Assembly (NCBI GenBank): GCA_004026145.2
Contig: CP034995.1
Span: 4,094,013 to 4,158,012 of the forward strand
Direction of reading: 5' to 3'
DNA: 64,000 bases
Source: Takifugu bimaculatus
Lineage: Eukaryota; Chordata; Actinopteri; Tetraodontiformes; Tetraodontidae
The notes beneath the pieces were generated by a model. The model was not told the DNA's origin and did no database searches. It worked only from the letters and a program-made list of their open reading frames with translations. A program made the position numbers and the translations under genes. Every line of letters starts with the position of its first letter. Position 1 is the first letter of the stretch. This document shows, one piece after another, positions 37,850 through 48,605 of the stretch.

Positions 37850-39700
37850 TATTTTCGATAAACATGAGATATCTTACTGAATATAGTCAAAGGCAATCTT
37901 TGAGTAGCCGGCAGCAGTTAAATTATAGTATGTATTTGAGAATTACGGCTTTTTTATACATTGTTTGGTTGCAGATATGCGAGGAACACTTCCTACTTTT
38001 TCTTCTTCTTTCTTCCAACTTTAGGTAGGCGCGCGGGTCATTGAGCTGCAAACGTCTGCCCCCTAGAGGTCAGGGTGAATAAATGAATCCTGCCATTATC
38101 TCAAGTTGCGGTCACAAGAATGTCATTCTTTATATACATTATACATAGAAATTACACCGAATAACCTTATTTTAATGTTTTAGTACACATAAAAGAGTAA
38201 CATAATTGTGGTTGATAACATATTTATGACTGAAAAGCACTGAACAGGATCTGTATTGACAAAAGGGTATCGTAAGAAAATAACATGGGCATTCATGCCA
38301 TTTTTCTTATGACTGAATGCAGCAGGAAGCTCATTAATGGGGAGTATTAATTCAGAATGGAAGCACAGGATGGAAGATTAGGCCGAGTGACGCAAACAGG
38401 GCTTTCACCAATGTTCCGTCCATTTGGATGAGGTCATGTTATTGTGATTAAATAGAATTTTAATGAGGAGAGAGTCCAGACAGTGAAAAGAGATGATTTT
38501 ATACATGTGGTACCGTAATAAGTAAAATCTCAAAGCAGTTGCCATGCCAATGTTAATTTAAAAGGCCTCTGGAGTCCTTGGAAATAGGACATTGAATTAC
38601 ATTAAACTTATACAATAAATTATGATTTTTATGGATAAGTGGTATTTTTATTTATTGGGCACGTGTAGGGCATATTAAAACAGGTGATAAATAAGTCAGT
38701 TTAAGTACATGGACATCATACTTTAATAGAACTATAGATGATTATGAAGTATTTTTTAAGTTAATTCAGATTTGTGTTCTTATAGCACACATCAATTCAG
38801 CTGTAAATGTGTGTTTGGCACAGCAAATATCACCAGTTGCTATTACATATTATTACATATTAACTATCATTAGCTTACATGTATCCCCAATTTATTTGGA
38901 TTTTTAATAAAATCAGGTGAGATTTTATGACAAAAAAAGTAGTAACATGCATTAGCACAATATATAAAACTTTAAAATATTAAAAAATGTATTAAAAATC
39001 AAACTAAAAGAGATTGGTACCAGTCAAATCATCCTGGTTTTTTTTAATTTTAGGAACCATTTTTGCTCTTTTTATCTATGTTATTTGCCATTTCTGCACA
39101 GAGTGACAATTGCTTGAACTCTAACAGATTTAATTTGTCCTTACAGGAGCCTCTGACGCACATCCTTCAAGGGTGAAACAGGCTCGACGGAGTGTGTTAT
39201 CAGGCTAGTTCAAGCTATCAGTGGGGATTATTGCCCAGGCTGCTGAGCTCATGACATCGTTAACAGAGATGAGTTTTTGCCTCGTAGAAACAAAACTGAT
39301 TCACTCTCACGTGTCAAGTGTGAACGGCAGGCCTCAACATGACCCCACAGCTGATTTTCTACAAGAAGATTTATACAATCAGCGTCTCCGTCATTGCTGT
39401 GACGGTTGGGACAGTTTTATGTGCAGCTACTTCCTTAATGCTCTTTCTGTGTTTGTGACTCTGTTTAAGAAGTAAGAGACGTATTTAATTAGTCAAAATG
39501 CTCTAAAAGGCCCAGTTAAAGTGAGATCCAGTCTTTTCTGGAACAAAAATGCAGATATTTATCCTAAATGTCAAAAGCGTTCATCCCTTTTTTGATTATT
39601 TGTGTTTACAGGGATTGTAACTCTTGATCTAATGAGAATAGAATTAATTTACAGATTTTATTATAGGGTCAACGCTCATCAGCACTGATTAGCGCTCAGA
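37850..39700. other. AT-rich intergenic, no gene seen
   Basis: Very AT-rich from 38100 to 39050. A short open frame at 39221-39475 (+) has no recognisable motif. No promoter or repeat identified apart from poor-complexity A/T stretches. Confidence 0.5.
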
Positions 39701-39720
39701 GGAGAGGATGGATCAGCAGA

Positions 39721-39772
39721 TGGACTTTGGTCCTCCACATATGAGGTCGTCACTGTATAAGGTTCAAAGTTC
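39721..39772 (+). promoter_or_regulatory. pla2g12b: pla2g12b proximal promoter with two HNF4-like sites and a TATA-like box
   Basis: TGGACTTTG at 39721-39729 is the exact reverse complement of CAAAGTCCA, the HNF4-specific motif. AGGTTCAAAGTTC (about 39760-39772) is a DR1-type half-site pair also suited to HNF4, and TATAAG overlaps it just upstream. Mammalian PLA2G12B is a known HNF4A target in liver and intestine, so the placement within 130 bp of the ATG is meaningful, although binding is inferred. Confidence 0.5.
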
Positions 39773-39848
39773 GGCCGCGCCGTCGCTCTGTTTGCTGCCT
39801 GTTTGCTGACTCCTCTCAGTCTTGGAACGGTCCTCAGCGAGCCGCAGG

Positions 39849-41081
39849 ATGACCCGCTGGGCCCTCGTTGCTCCTCTGCTGCTGCTCTCGCTCCTCTTCA
39901 ACCACAGAGCCGCCGGACAAGCGTCCGAGGAGCCCACAGCTGTTCCAGGCCAAGCTCCCGATGGTCCCCCGGCCGAAGACGAGGCGGACGAATGGGGACT
40001 CAACTCAATCAGGGGGGGGTTGGAGTCAGTCGGTGGCTACTTTGACTCAGTCCTGGAGCTGATGGGCGGCCGTGATGGAGTCTGTCAGCACCGCTGTCGC
40101 TACGGTGGGTCTCTAGATGAGAAACGTTCTATTTCTGCCTTTATGATGTCCAGTTTGGTGACAAATGTAAGATTTTCCTGCATTACTTGGCCCAACAGGA
40201 CGTGGATTTGGTTTTTATCTTTACTGGAGCGTTCTGCTGCAGAACGTCAGGGCTTCTGTGACCTCCTCCCGTGGAGGTCGCAGTCCCATTTTCAGGCTCC
40301 CAGCACCAGACCTGGTTCATACATGAATCAGAAGTGACCTTTGTGTCTCAAACACATCGGTCGGCATCCAGGACCCTGCTTTGTTGGGAAATTGCGCAAT
40401 ATGACCCATATCTGATGTTATGCTTTCCGCAGGGAGCGCTCCTCTTCCTCGGCCTGGCTACCAGATGCCAGAGCCTAACGGATGTAGCTCGTACTTGTTC
40501 GGTCTGCCTGTTCCAGAGGGGGTACGTTAGATTGAAGAAGGCTCCCAGGAGAGTTATTTTACCTGTTCTGAGGGTGTTTTTGCTATCTGCCAGATGGACA
40601 TGGGAATCCCTGCCATGACAAAGTGCTGCAACCAACTGGACATGTGTTACGACACCTGCGGCTCCAACAAGTACCGCTGCGATTCCAAGTTCCGCTGGTG
40701 CCTCCACAGCATCTGTTCCGACCTCAAGAAAAGTCTCGGCTTCGTTTCGAAAGTCGAAGGTCAGTGAACTTTGAACCTTTTCATTGTTTCACCATAAGAA
40801 AGGAAACGATTTCCTTCCCGCTACTAAATGGTTCAATTGGCAGAGAATGACACCTTAAGGAGGATTTTGGAATGATTCATGATTTTTTTTTTGGATTAAA
40901 AAACATCTAAATTGGGATGTAAACGCTGTTCTGTTGTGTCTGTCTTTGTGTTTTGTTCCCAGCGTGTGAAACAGTGGCAGACACATTGTTCAACACAGTG
41001 TGGACCCTGGGCTGCAGACCCTACATGAACAGCCAGAGAGCAGCATGTTACTGCCAAGGGGAGGAAAAAGATGAACTTTAA
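39849..41081 (+). CDS. pla2g12b: Group XIIB secretory phospholipase A2-like protein (catalytically inactive)
   Basis: There are four exons: 39849-40104, 40433-40521, 40594-40759 and 40963-41081, giving 209 aa. It has a signal peptide (WALVAPLLLLSLLFNHRAAG), an acidic linker, GLESVGGYFDSVLELMGG, and a Cys-rich core. The sPLA2 active-site helix reads KCCNQLDMCYDTCG: the catalytic His is Leu, as in vertebrate PLA2G12B and unlike PLA2G12A. Further motifs WCLHSICSDL, VSKVEACETVADTLFNTVWTLGCRP and MNSQRAACYC agree. The family member has no lipase activity and supports lipidation of ApoB lipoproteins in the ER. The protein ends EEKDEL, so it carries a perfect ER-retrieval KDEL. An in-frame Met nine codons upstream (39822) would spoil the signal peptide, so 39849 is preferred. 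Confidence 0.93.
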
Positions 41082-41266
41082 AGAACTGTTTTCAATCTCT
41101 TTCCTATTTATAACGGCAACATTCAACACAGGAAACGATGGTGTTCAACGTTACGGTGAAAACTACTGTTAACATTAAAAGGATAATTTATTTGGAAGTT
41201 CTGGTTTTGTTCTTCTCCATTTTTTTGTTTCCGTCCCACACTGTTTGTCTGATTGATTGATTTGAA

Positions 41267-41272
41267 AATAAA
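41267..41272 (+). promoter_or_regulatory. pla2g12b: Candidate polyadenylation signal of pla2g12b
   Basis: AATAAA 186 bp after the stop codon, in a short AT-rich 3' UTR. Confidence 0.65.
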
Positions 41273-41892
41273 GAAGAAACAGGACTTTTGCTTCTAACAT
41301 TAGTTGTCATTTTAATGTGAAAATCCAGGATTTTGCTGGAATAGTGTGCTAATGTTAGCATCGAAGTCCCTTAATCAGGCATCGAGTTTCTGCTCAAAAG
41401 ATGAGACTTTATAAAGGTAAAAAGAGTCCGAAAGTCATCATATTTATGTAAATATATACGCTCCTTTACACAGCTGCAAAGCACAGTCCATTTCAACAAA
41501 CAACACATAAACTACAGGTGAACACGAGGTTTAAAGATGGGATTCACAGGCTCCATCACAGCTTCATGACCAGATCTGCGGGAGACAAAAGGGAAAAGGC
41601 AGCGGTTAAATTGTTTAACCTTCCATCCACCGTAGACTCTTTAATAAAAGGACTGGGTGTGTTTCACTGTTGGAACCTTCATCAGCCTGAGAGGTCAGGA
41701 AGCTGACGGGTTGGATCAACGCTTGTTTCGCCTTCCTGTTAAATGCTTCAAGCTGGAACAAATAAAAACAAACACGGAAAAAAGTGAGCTTTCAAAATGC
41801 CCGAGGAGACCCCAAACCTGCAAATGTACGTTTGAACGCATCAACTTTTTGTAAGTATTATTTGCCGCCTTAACGATATAATAAAACCCCGA

Positions 41893-44800
41893 TCAGAAAT
41901 GATGATCGCTGTGTACCGCTGAGTGATTCAGCGGTACACTCACCCGGTGTTTAATCGGATCAGGAATTACTGTTCCAGTGAATGTCCAGGTGGTAAAATG
42001 GAAAAGTTCACAAACCGTTTTCCTCAGGTTAGCCTTTATTTCCTCCTCAGTTAGCTTATGTTTGCTCTTCTCTGAGTTCTTGGCTTTGGGGTTCTGACCC
42101 ACAGAGGCGCCGTTGTGACACTGGTGAAAGGGGAATAACGCTGAGTGATTTAGGCATAACGGAAATACTGTTCCAGTGAATGTCCAGGTGAGAAAAAGGA
42201 AATGATCACAAACCGTTTTCATCAGGTTAGCCTTTATTTCCTCCTCAGTTAGTTTGCTCTTCTCTGAGTTCTTGGCTTTGGGGTTCTGACCCACAGAGGC
42301 GCTGTTGTGACTCTGGTGAAAGGGGAATAACGCTGAGTGATTTAGGCATCACGGAAATACTGTTCCAGTGAATGTCCAGGTGAGAAAAAGGAAATGATCA
42401 CAAACCGTTTTCATCAGGTTAGCCTTTATTTCCTCCTTAGGTAGCTGATCTTTGCTCTTCTCTGAGCTTCTTGGCTTTGGGGTTCTGACCCACCGACGCG
42501 CCGTTGTGACACTGGTGAAAGGGGAATCAACTTTTTGTAAGTATTATTTGCCGCCTTAACGATATAATAAAACCCTGATCAAAAATGATGATCGCTGTGT
42601 ACCGTTGAGTGATTCATGCATAAAGGAATTACTGTTCCAGTGAATGTCCAGGTGGTAAAATGGAAATGTTCACAAACCGTTTTCCCCAGGTTAGCCTTTA
42701 TTTCCTCCTTAGGTAGCTGATTTTTGCTCTTCTCTGAGTTCTTGGCGTTGGGGTTCTGACCCACCGACGCGCCGTTGTGACACTGGTGAAAGGGGAATAA
42801 GAGTATAAAAGAGGGCCTGGACGTGTTTCTCCACAGCGGTTTAAACCAAAACTCCTCGTCTGCAGTGGAGATGCCAACAGGATCTATCTAAGAATGGCTT
42901 TTGATCAGTGAAAAAAGAGGAAACCTTTCCCACCTGATCGACCCGTCCCTCCTCCTTGGGGGCTGGCTGCTGCTCCACGGCCGGCTCTTTCTTTTCAGCA
43001 TTATCCACCACCTTTACCTCCGTTCGTTTCCACCACCAGGCAAGCTTCTTCTTTTTCTTTTTTGACCTTTTTCGCCATTTTCTCATATTCATTTGGGGGG
43101 TGGGCAGACACTGCTGGTCCAGCGGAGGTGCCATTTGCCATTGGTCAGGAAAACTTCTTGGATGTTCCACAAAATTTACAGGAAAATTATGACACTGATT
43201 CTGTGCGTAAGGGAGGCTGCTGGGATAAAAGGAGGGATGCGTGGCAACCTGTGAATATGTCCAGTAAGAACTCGTATTATGATAAGAACTGGTGCTGTAC
43301 GCGCTGTACTGGGAGTACTGAGACATAGTGTAATCTGGCAATGGGCTGAGAGAATAACTGGGATTGGGAGGAGGCCACGCCTGGGTTTCTGCACATGACT
43401 GCTGTTGATCTTCATTGCTGGTCTTCAGTCTTTTTTCTGTGCCCGGGTTGTTTTCGAGGCCCGTCAGGTTCTCGCCGCTCCTCGCTGGCGACCCGTTGCT
43501 CCTGCGTTTGGAGACGTTGCTGCGGGAGCTTCCGCATGTAAGAGGAGCTGGAACTTCTGCTCCTAGAGGAGGAGCAGGAACACGATGACGAAGAAGAGCC
43601 CCGGCTTGACCTCGGGGACCCCTTCGGGTGTCTGTCCGGTTGCCGTCTGCTCTGGGCTATCGCGTTGTCCGTTTTCTTGCCGTACAGCCTCTCCTGGGTC
43701 CGGTTTGCTAGTTGGCTCATCTCCTCCTTTTCCAGTTGCAAGCCCAGACTTTTTAAGATGTTCTGAAGCTGCTCGTGTTGCTGATCGTGCTTTATTTTTT
43801 CTTCATCTTCCTTGTTGTTCCTCATTGCTGATGTCCTAAAGCTAAAAGGGGAAAGTTCCTCCTCTTTCTTTTCATCCTCATCAGGGATTGGGCTACTCTG
43901 AGATCTTTCTTGGCTGCATGGATCAGTGCTGCTTTCTTCCTGTCCACTGGGTTCTCCCAGTGAGTTCCCATCATTAGAATATGGTCTCTCTCTAAAGGAC
44001 ATATCTGTCACCTCAGTTTTGCTGGATATTATGGCGCTTATCATCCAAACAAAGGTCTTCGGAGTCAGCGTTGACAATTTTCCTCAGCAAATCCACATCT
44101 ACTCCTTTGTTGAGAACATTGAGGAAACACTGGAAACCCTGATCAACGCTGTTCTCGGCCAGTGAAGAAGCGGCGCGTTGAGGAGGAGGAGGCGGCGGCA
44201 GCTGTGAGGCATGAGAGGAAAAATTGCTAAGTAGAGAGCACAATATAAGCAAAAGTTCCCTTCTCATGAAATAATAATTTAAGCGTGAATTAGATTGAAC
44301 ATAAAAACATTAAAATATTCCACAAACCTGTGTAATAGATGGTGAAACACACGGGTGACGCCTCCTGTGCGTCATGAGCATCTTCACTCTGCTCTTTAGT
44401 GGATGATCTTCCAGTTGCTTATCACCTTTACTCGGGTCGGATGACTTTATCCTGCTGCGAAAATGGCTCTGAACAGTAAGAAACCAAAGTTAACATTCTG
44501 GAAACCACACTCGCCCTGCAAACTGGACCATCTAGACAAAGGAAACGGGCTCATTAATGAATAATAGTGGCTGAATCAAAAGCTCACCTGTGACAGAAAG
44601 CCGTTTGATTGCCGTTGCTGTAAAATTGCGTTCACCCTCTCTTTCAGAGACGTCCCGGTGCGTCTGCACGACTGCTCATCGGGGGCTCCAAGTGATGGCT
44701 CCAACACTGTTTTACAGGCTGGAGAAGCTTCCCTGCATATTTTCCTCTCCTCTATTCCTCTTAGCTCTTTCAGCTTCCTGGTCAACTCTTGATCTTCTGG

Positions 44801-44968
44801 ATCTGTGTCTGGAACATGGACAGTGTCTGCTCTGTAGTGGCAGGACGTCTGATGTGTCCCATGTGTCCCAGAAGGATTCTCCATCCTGCCTCTATCATTC
44901 TTCTGGTAGGTGTTCATAGTGGTTTGCCATTTTCGAACAGAGTCTTCCCAATCAAGAGAGTTCATCAT
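41893..44968 (-). CDS. ZNF318-like protein, copy B (N-terminal part only, with tandem C-terminal exon array and frameshifts)
   Basis: Exons: 44968-44588 (DWEDSVRKWQTT, later EDQELTRKLKELRGIEERK); 44468-44328 (47 codons); 44201-42934 (QGFQCFLNVLNKGVDVDLL, KSLGLQLEKEEMSQLANRTQ, ERLYGKK, an Arg/Ser-rich run, a Tyr/Ser-rich PDYTMSQYSQYSAY segment, a Lys run and acidic/Pro tail); then four repeated exons 42782-42678, 42511-42406, 42312-42214 and 42120-42016. An acceptor just 5' of the first Met implies a 5' UTR exon. The LNKGV and QERLYGKK motifs match ZNF318, a nuclear zinc-finger protein, but no zinc finger is present. The large exon is 1268 nt; two A-runs (plus-strand 44017-44020 and 43431-43436) each need one base fewer, giving 422 codons. 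The last repeat exon may read through to a stop at 41893. Function unknown. Confidence 0.65.
42016..42120 (-). other. Repeated exon, unit 1 (105 nt)
   Basis: Phase 0 at both ends, 35 codons: CHNGASVGQNPKAKNSEKSK, then HKLTEEEIKANLRKT. It has a CACCAG acceptor and a weak GTTTGTGAA donor. Confidence 0.65.
42214..42312 (-). other. Repeated exon, unit 2 (99 nt)
   Basis: Same as unit 1 but begins SHNSASVG and lacks two codons (HK), so it stays in frame at 33 codons. Confidence 0.65.
42406..42511 (-). other. Repeated exon, unit 3 (106 nt, frame broken)
   Basis: It carries one extra G relative to the other units (AAGAAGCTCAG instead of AAGAACTCAG), which puts the second half out of frame. Confidence 0.65.
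42678..42782 (-). other. Repeated exon, unit 4 (105 nt)
   Basis: 35 codons in phase 0 (PNAKNSEKSKNQLPKEEIKA). It is the first unit reached from the upstream exon ending at 42934, whose strong donor CAG|GTGGGAAA is also phase 0. Confidence 0.68.
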
Positions 44969-45963
44969 TTTCCTGCCTTTTTGCTTTCCTTCTGTAAAAT
45001 AGAAACATCGTGGAGATATAACTCTGCAATGGCTAAAGCTTTACAGTATAACAGAGGGAAATATAAGAAAACAATGTCCATGTCACAGCACAACATTAGC
45101 TTGGAAGCTAATTATTTACTTACTATGCTACATGTGCCCGAATGGACGCTTCCCGGGTCTTTATGATATTTTGCAGTTTTCACTTCTGGGGCTGTGACAC
45201 TTGAGAGTTTAATCGGATCAGGTTCTAAAAACACTTGCAGAAAAATAACATTCGATTATTCTGAGGACTTCGACGATTCGCTTTCTGCTGTCATAAAATA
45301 GATCAGCGCCCCCAGCTGGAGGGATGACCGATACTACACCTTGATATTTATATACACAATAATAAAATAATTCCTCTTGTGCAAGCATTTGTCTGGCGAC
45401 AAAGTCGGCCTGAATGTGTCACAACTTCCTAATAAGTCTCTAAATTTTATTAGAATAACTCTAAGCTTATTCGTGACTACTTTGGTGTCTTGTCACATAG
45501 GCACACAATCTCCTTCAAAATGTTTCCTGAGGACTAAAAACAAGGTTAGTCAAAGAAAACACCACCAATTAGCAGCTCAAACAGTTTAATGTTATCAAAT
45601 TCAAATGCTTAGATGTTTATACATGATTATACAAGGAATGAAATTAGTCAGCAATGAAACAAAAAAAGAAAATGAGCCTTAAAACCATTCTAAATACAGA
45701 AAAATAGCCTTTTTTTCTTTAAATTAACTTGTGTCAAATTTGTTTTTGAATAGAATGTGCATAAATACAGTCCTCCAATATCCACCACACATATAAGAGT
45801 TCTTAATAACTCTTAATACACTGTATGGGTTTACTAGTGTCTGTTGCTTCCATGCTGTAGTGAATTGCTTTTTCTAGTTTACGTCCAAATTGGATTTATA
45901 ATCCAAAGAATCTCCGTGTTCAGTCAAGAGACGGCATTCACAGTATATCCCACTCTTTCCACA

Positions 45964-47930
45964 TTAACCAGGCTGCTTGGTTTCAATGACCTGCAAACAG
46001 CGAGGTCTTGACAAGGGTTTGGATTTCTGAGGAGGATTTAAAGGGTGAACTGGAGGTGGTGGAAACAGAGGCCTCATTTGAGCCAACGCCGCTGGAAAGA
46101 CGTTCATTGGTGGAGGTTGGGGGTAAGGAGGCATATGGGGGAAAAACAAATGGGGTGTGGGTTGGGCCAAGTTAGGAAGAAAGGCTGGAAAAGGCTGCCC
46201 GGGACGGCTAACTGGCGAGTATGCTGGCATTGCAGGCACAGGATGCGGCTCTGGTAAAGTGTATGTGAAATCCTGAGGGTAAGATGGACGTGTTGAGATG
46301 TTTTCCCTGGACTTCTCTTCACTGTTGGTTGATTGAAAACTGTGCGAATCCTTGTTCTTGGATTTCTGAGGTGACGGGCTGTAAGTAGACCTGCTGCTTG
46401 ACGACGATCTGTTATGTAGCCTTGGTGACGACACCCTCATTGTATCTCTTTCCCTGCTACGCCTACCTGGGCGTCCCCTGTCGCCGTCTCTCTTACCATA
46501 TAGGCGTTCCTGGATCCGATGTGACATCTGGCCCAGTTCCTCAAATTCTATATTCATGCCAATGGCCTGCAAAATATGCTGCGCCTGCTTGTGTTTGTGC
46601 TCTTCCTCGGGTGTTAATGTTATCTTATCCGAGTGTGCGAGAGACCCAGAACAGCCACTAGAGCCTGGGTAGCTCTGGTCTCCATCGCGGGACCGCACAG
46701 GCAGTTCATCAAACATTAAGTTCTCCTTTGGGGTGGATAACGATTTGCGTGGAGGCTCTGAAGACGCCATTCTCCAAAACTCCACGTCCTCGCTCCTGCG
46801 GTCGGTGTTTTGGTGAAATTCCGGCTCCCCCCTGTCAGGAGGTGACAAAGGTCCATCTGTAGTATTCGGGGGGGAAGTCAGAGCCTGCGGTCGATTCTCT
46901 TCTTTTGCAGAAGTCATGATTTTGGTGAGAGTGGCGACATTCACGCCCTTGTTGAGAACATTGAGGAAAAGCTGGAAACCCTTGGATGACGTGTTCTTGT
47001 CGGGAATACTTTCCTTTTGGTGTGTGCCGTCTCTGTCCGGATTCTTAAAAACACACACACACACACAAAAGCAACCACAAACGATGTCACTTCTGTTGTC
47101 AGACAAATACTTCAAGCCATTATATGGAGAAATAGTCCATCACTGTATTGCAATAACCTTCAACAAATGTTGGTCGGATGGATATACATTTGTACCAGGC
47201 TTATTATTTAGGAAAATTGAGTTTTAATTGTTGATCTTTATTATATATATCATAATTTATCTATCCAACTGAACTTAAGATGGGGAAATAACTGGTTGGA
47301 CCAGATTGGTGAGAAACAAAATCCTTAAAATGACACGTTAGGGTTTCTATAGTGACTGACCTTCATAGGCTCATCTAGTGACTGTGTCCTCTCACGTGCA
47401 CCGTCCCAGGTCCTTTCACGATCGTCTCTGTCGTTGTTGTATCCAGTCAGTTGTGCATCATCGTGTCGTTTCCTGTACACAAACTCCTCGTGGTGTCTGT
47501 GACCGGAACCTTTCGTTCTTTTCCTACTTTCGAAATCTTTTTCTTGTTTCAAATCAGCGGACGGGTGAAAGTTTGCACCATCAAGCGACAGTTGCCGGCT
47601 CGTTTTCCCCTCAGCCAAATGTCTGTATTTGTAGTCCTCTTCGTCATCGGTCAGCCGCCGCCTTTTCTTTTCCAAAGCGCCCCAATCTGGGGAGGACGCG
47701 CGCCTCCTCAGCGGGCTCTTTCGCCTCCTTTCGTGGTTCGCGAAGTCTTTACTGTACCGCCTCCTCGGCGAATCACCGTACTCTCTACTTCTGCTTGTCC
47801 TCTCCGAACTTCCCCCGTAGGAACGGTGGGAATTCCTCTGAGTTTCGTGCTTTTCCCAGTGCTCATCATCGCCGTCCCAGTGCCTTCTCACACCGTACTG
47901 CCGACTGTGATCGGACCTGTGGGAATACAT
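45964..47930 (-). CDS. ZNF318-like protein, copy A (N-terminal part only)
   Basis: There are two coding exons, 47930-47361 (190 codons) and 47043-45964, giving 549 aa. The start is supported by an acceptor (CTTGTAG) at exon position 47958, 28 nt before the ATG. Exon 1 is rich in Arg, Ser, Asp and His like RS-type nuclear proteins (MYSHRSDHSRQYG, RRKSPLRRRASSP). Exon 2 carries KGFQLFLNVLNKGVNVATL, HILQAIGMNIEFEELGQMSH, QERLYGKR, an Arg/Ser block and a long Pro-rich tail ending LQVIETKQPG. These landmarks occur in the same order in the N-terminal half of vertebrate ZNF318 (LLKTIGLDIG-type helix, QERLHGKK, Pro-rich region). The zinc-finger half is absent: the frame stops at 45964, though CTGCAG|GTCATT near the end could be a donor. 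Tandem paralogue of copy B, 1 kb downstream. Confidence 0.7.
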
Positions 47931-48556
47931 CTCTCTGCAACCTTGTGGATGTTAAATTCTACAAGGAGGGGGAAAAAACACATATATCAACAATGAACTC
48001 CAAGGTAACAAGTTTGTTGTGTCAATGAGGAAAGACTCAAGTATCATTTATTTGGTCTGGAAGCTTTAGTAATTTGATTTCAAACGATGATTTCTTTTCC
48101 TCAAAGGACAATTTGGCTTCAACAGCAGTTAAAACCATTTAATTGTGGAGTTTGAAGCGGTTCAACAAATGAACCGAATATAATCTAGACTTTCAAGACG
48201 TGCATAAATTTGAAGAAATTACGGTAGCACAACTAATAGATTATATAGATTGATATATAGAAATGTAGATAGATTATCCTGTGATTTGGGACACAACTGA
48301 TTGGGCCCATAATGTAACGTGAACAGTACCTGAGTAGCTGCACTTGCTACTTGCTAATGGCTCATCCAAACAATAACACCAGTGAAGGTATAAACATTAG
48401 ATATTAAAGAAGGAACCCTGGAGGTTTCTTTTAAATCCAACTAGCAAATTACTTTAACTAATCGGTTCCAGTGACCGCTGAAGCGCAGGATTTGGCTGCC
48501 ACATTAGCAACACCGGGCACAGATGCGGCCACGTCAAGACCCGAATGTTCCGTTAC

Positions 48557-48605
48557 CTCTGCAGTTAGTCGGCTCCACTTCGCTGGAAGACAACGTCCAC
48601 GGTGA
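48557..48605 (-). other. Probable 5' noncoding exon of ZNF318-like copy A
   Basis: A donor ACTGCAGAG|GTAACG at 48557 lies about 600 bp upstream of the coding-exon acceptor and in a locally CG-richer patch. The 5' limit is not defined. Confidence 0.4.

Larger units (their letters stand above)
41844..42800 (-). repeat. Nested tandem duplication: four exon-containing units
   Basis: Four direct copies of a unit of roughly 185-270 bp each hold the same elements in gene order: a TTATTCCCCTTTCACCAG acceptor, a 99-106 bp exon, and an intron segment containing ACATTCACTGGAACAGTA. A longer block beginning CAACTTTTTGTAAGTATTA occurs at 41843 and again at 42528. This shows a second, larger duplication superimposed on the short one. 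Confidence 0.92.

Noticed and set aside
37846..38028. Short plus-strand frame upstream of anapc11
   Set aside because: AT-rich random-looking peptide with no splice or family support.
42016..42782. Regular repeats that at first sight look like a CRISPR or satellite array
   Set aside because: Units contain conserved splice sites and open frames, spacing is uneven, and the organism is a vertebrate. Exon duplication explains them.
47378..48028. Plus-strand frame of 216 codons
   Set aside because: It is the antisense of the Arg/Ser-rich first coding exon of ZNF318-like copy A.
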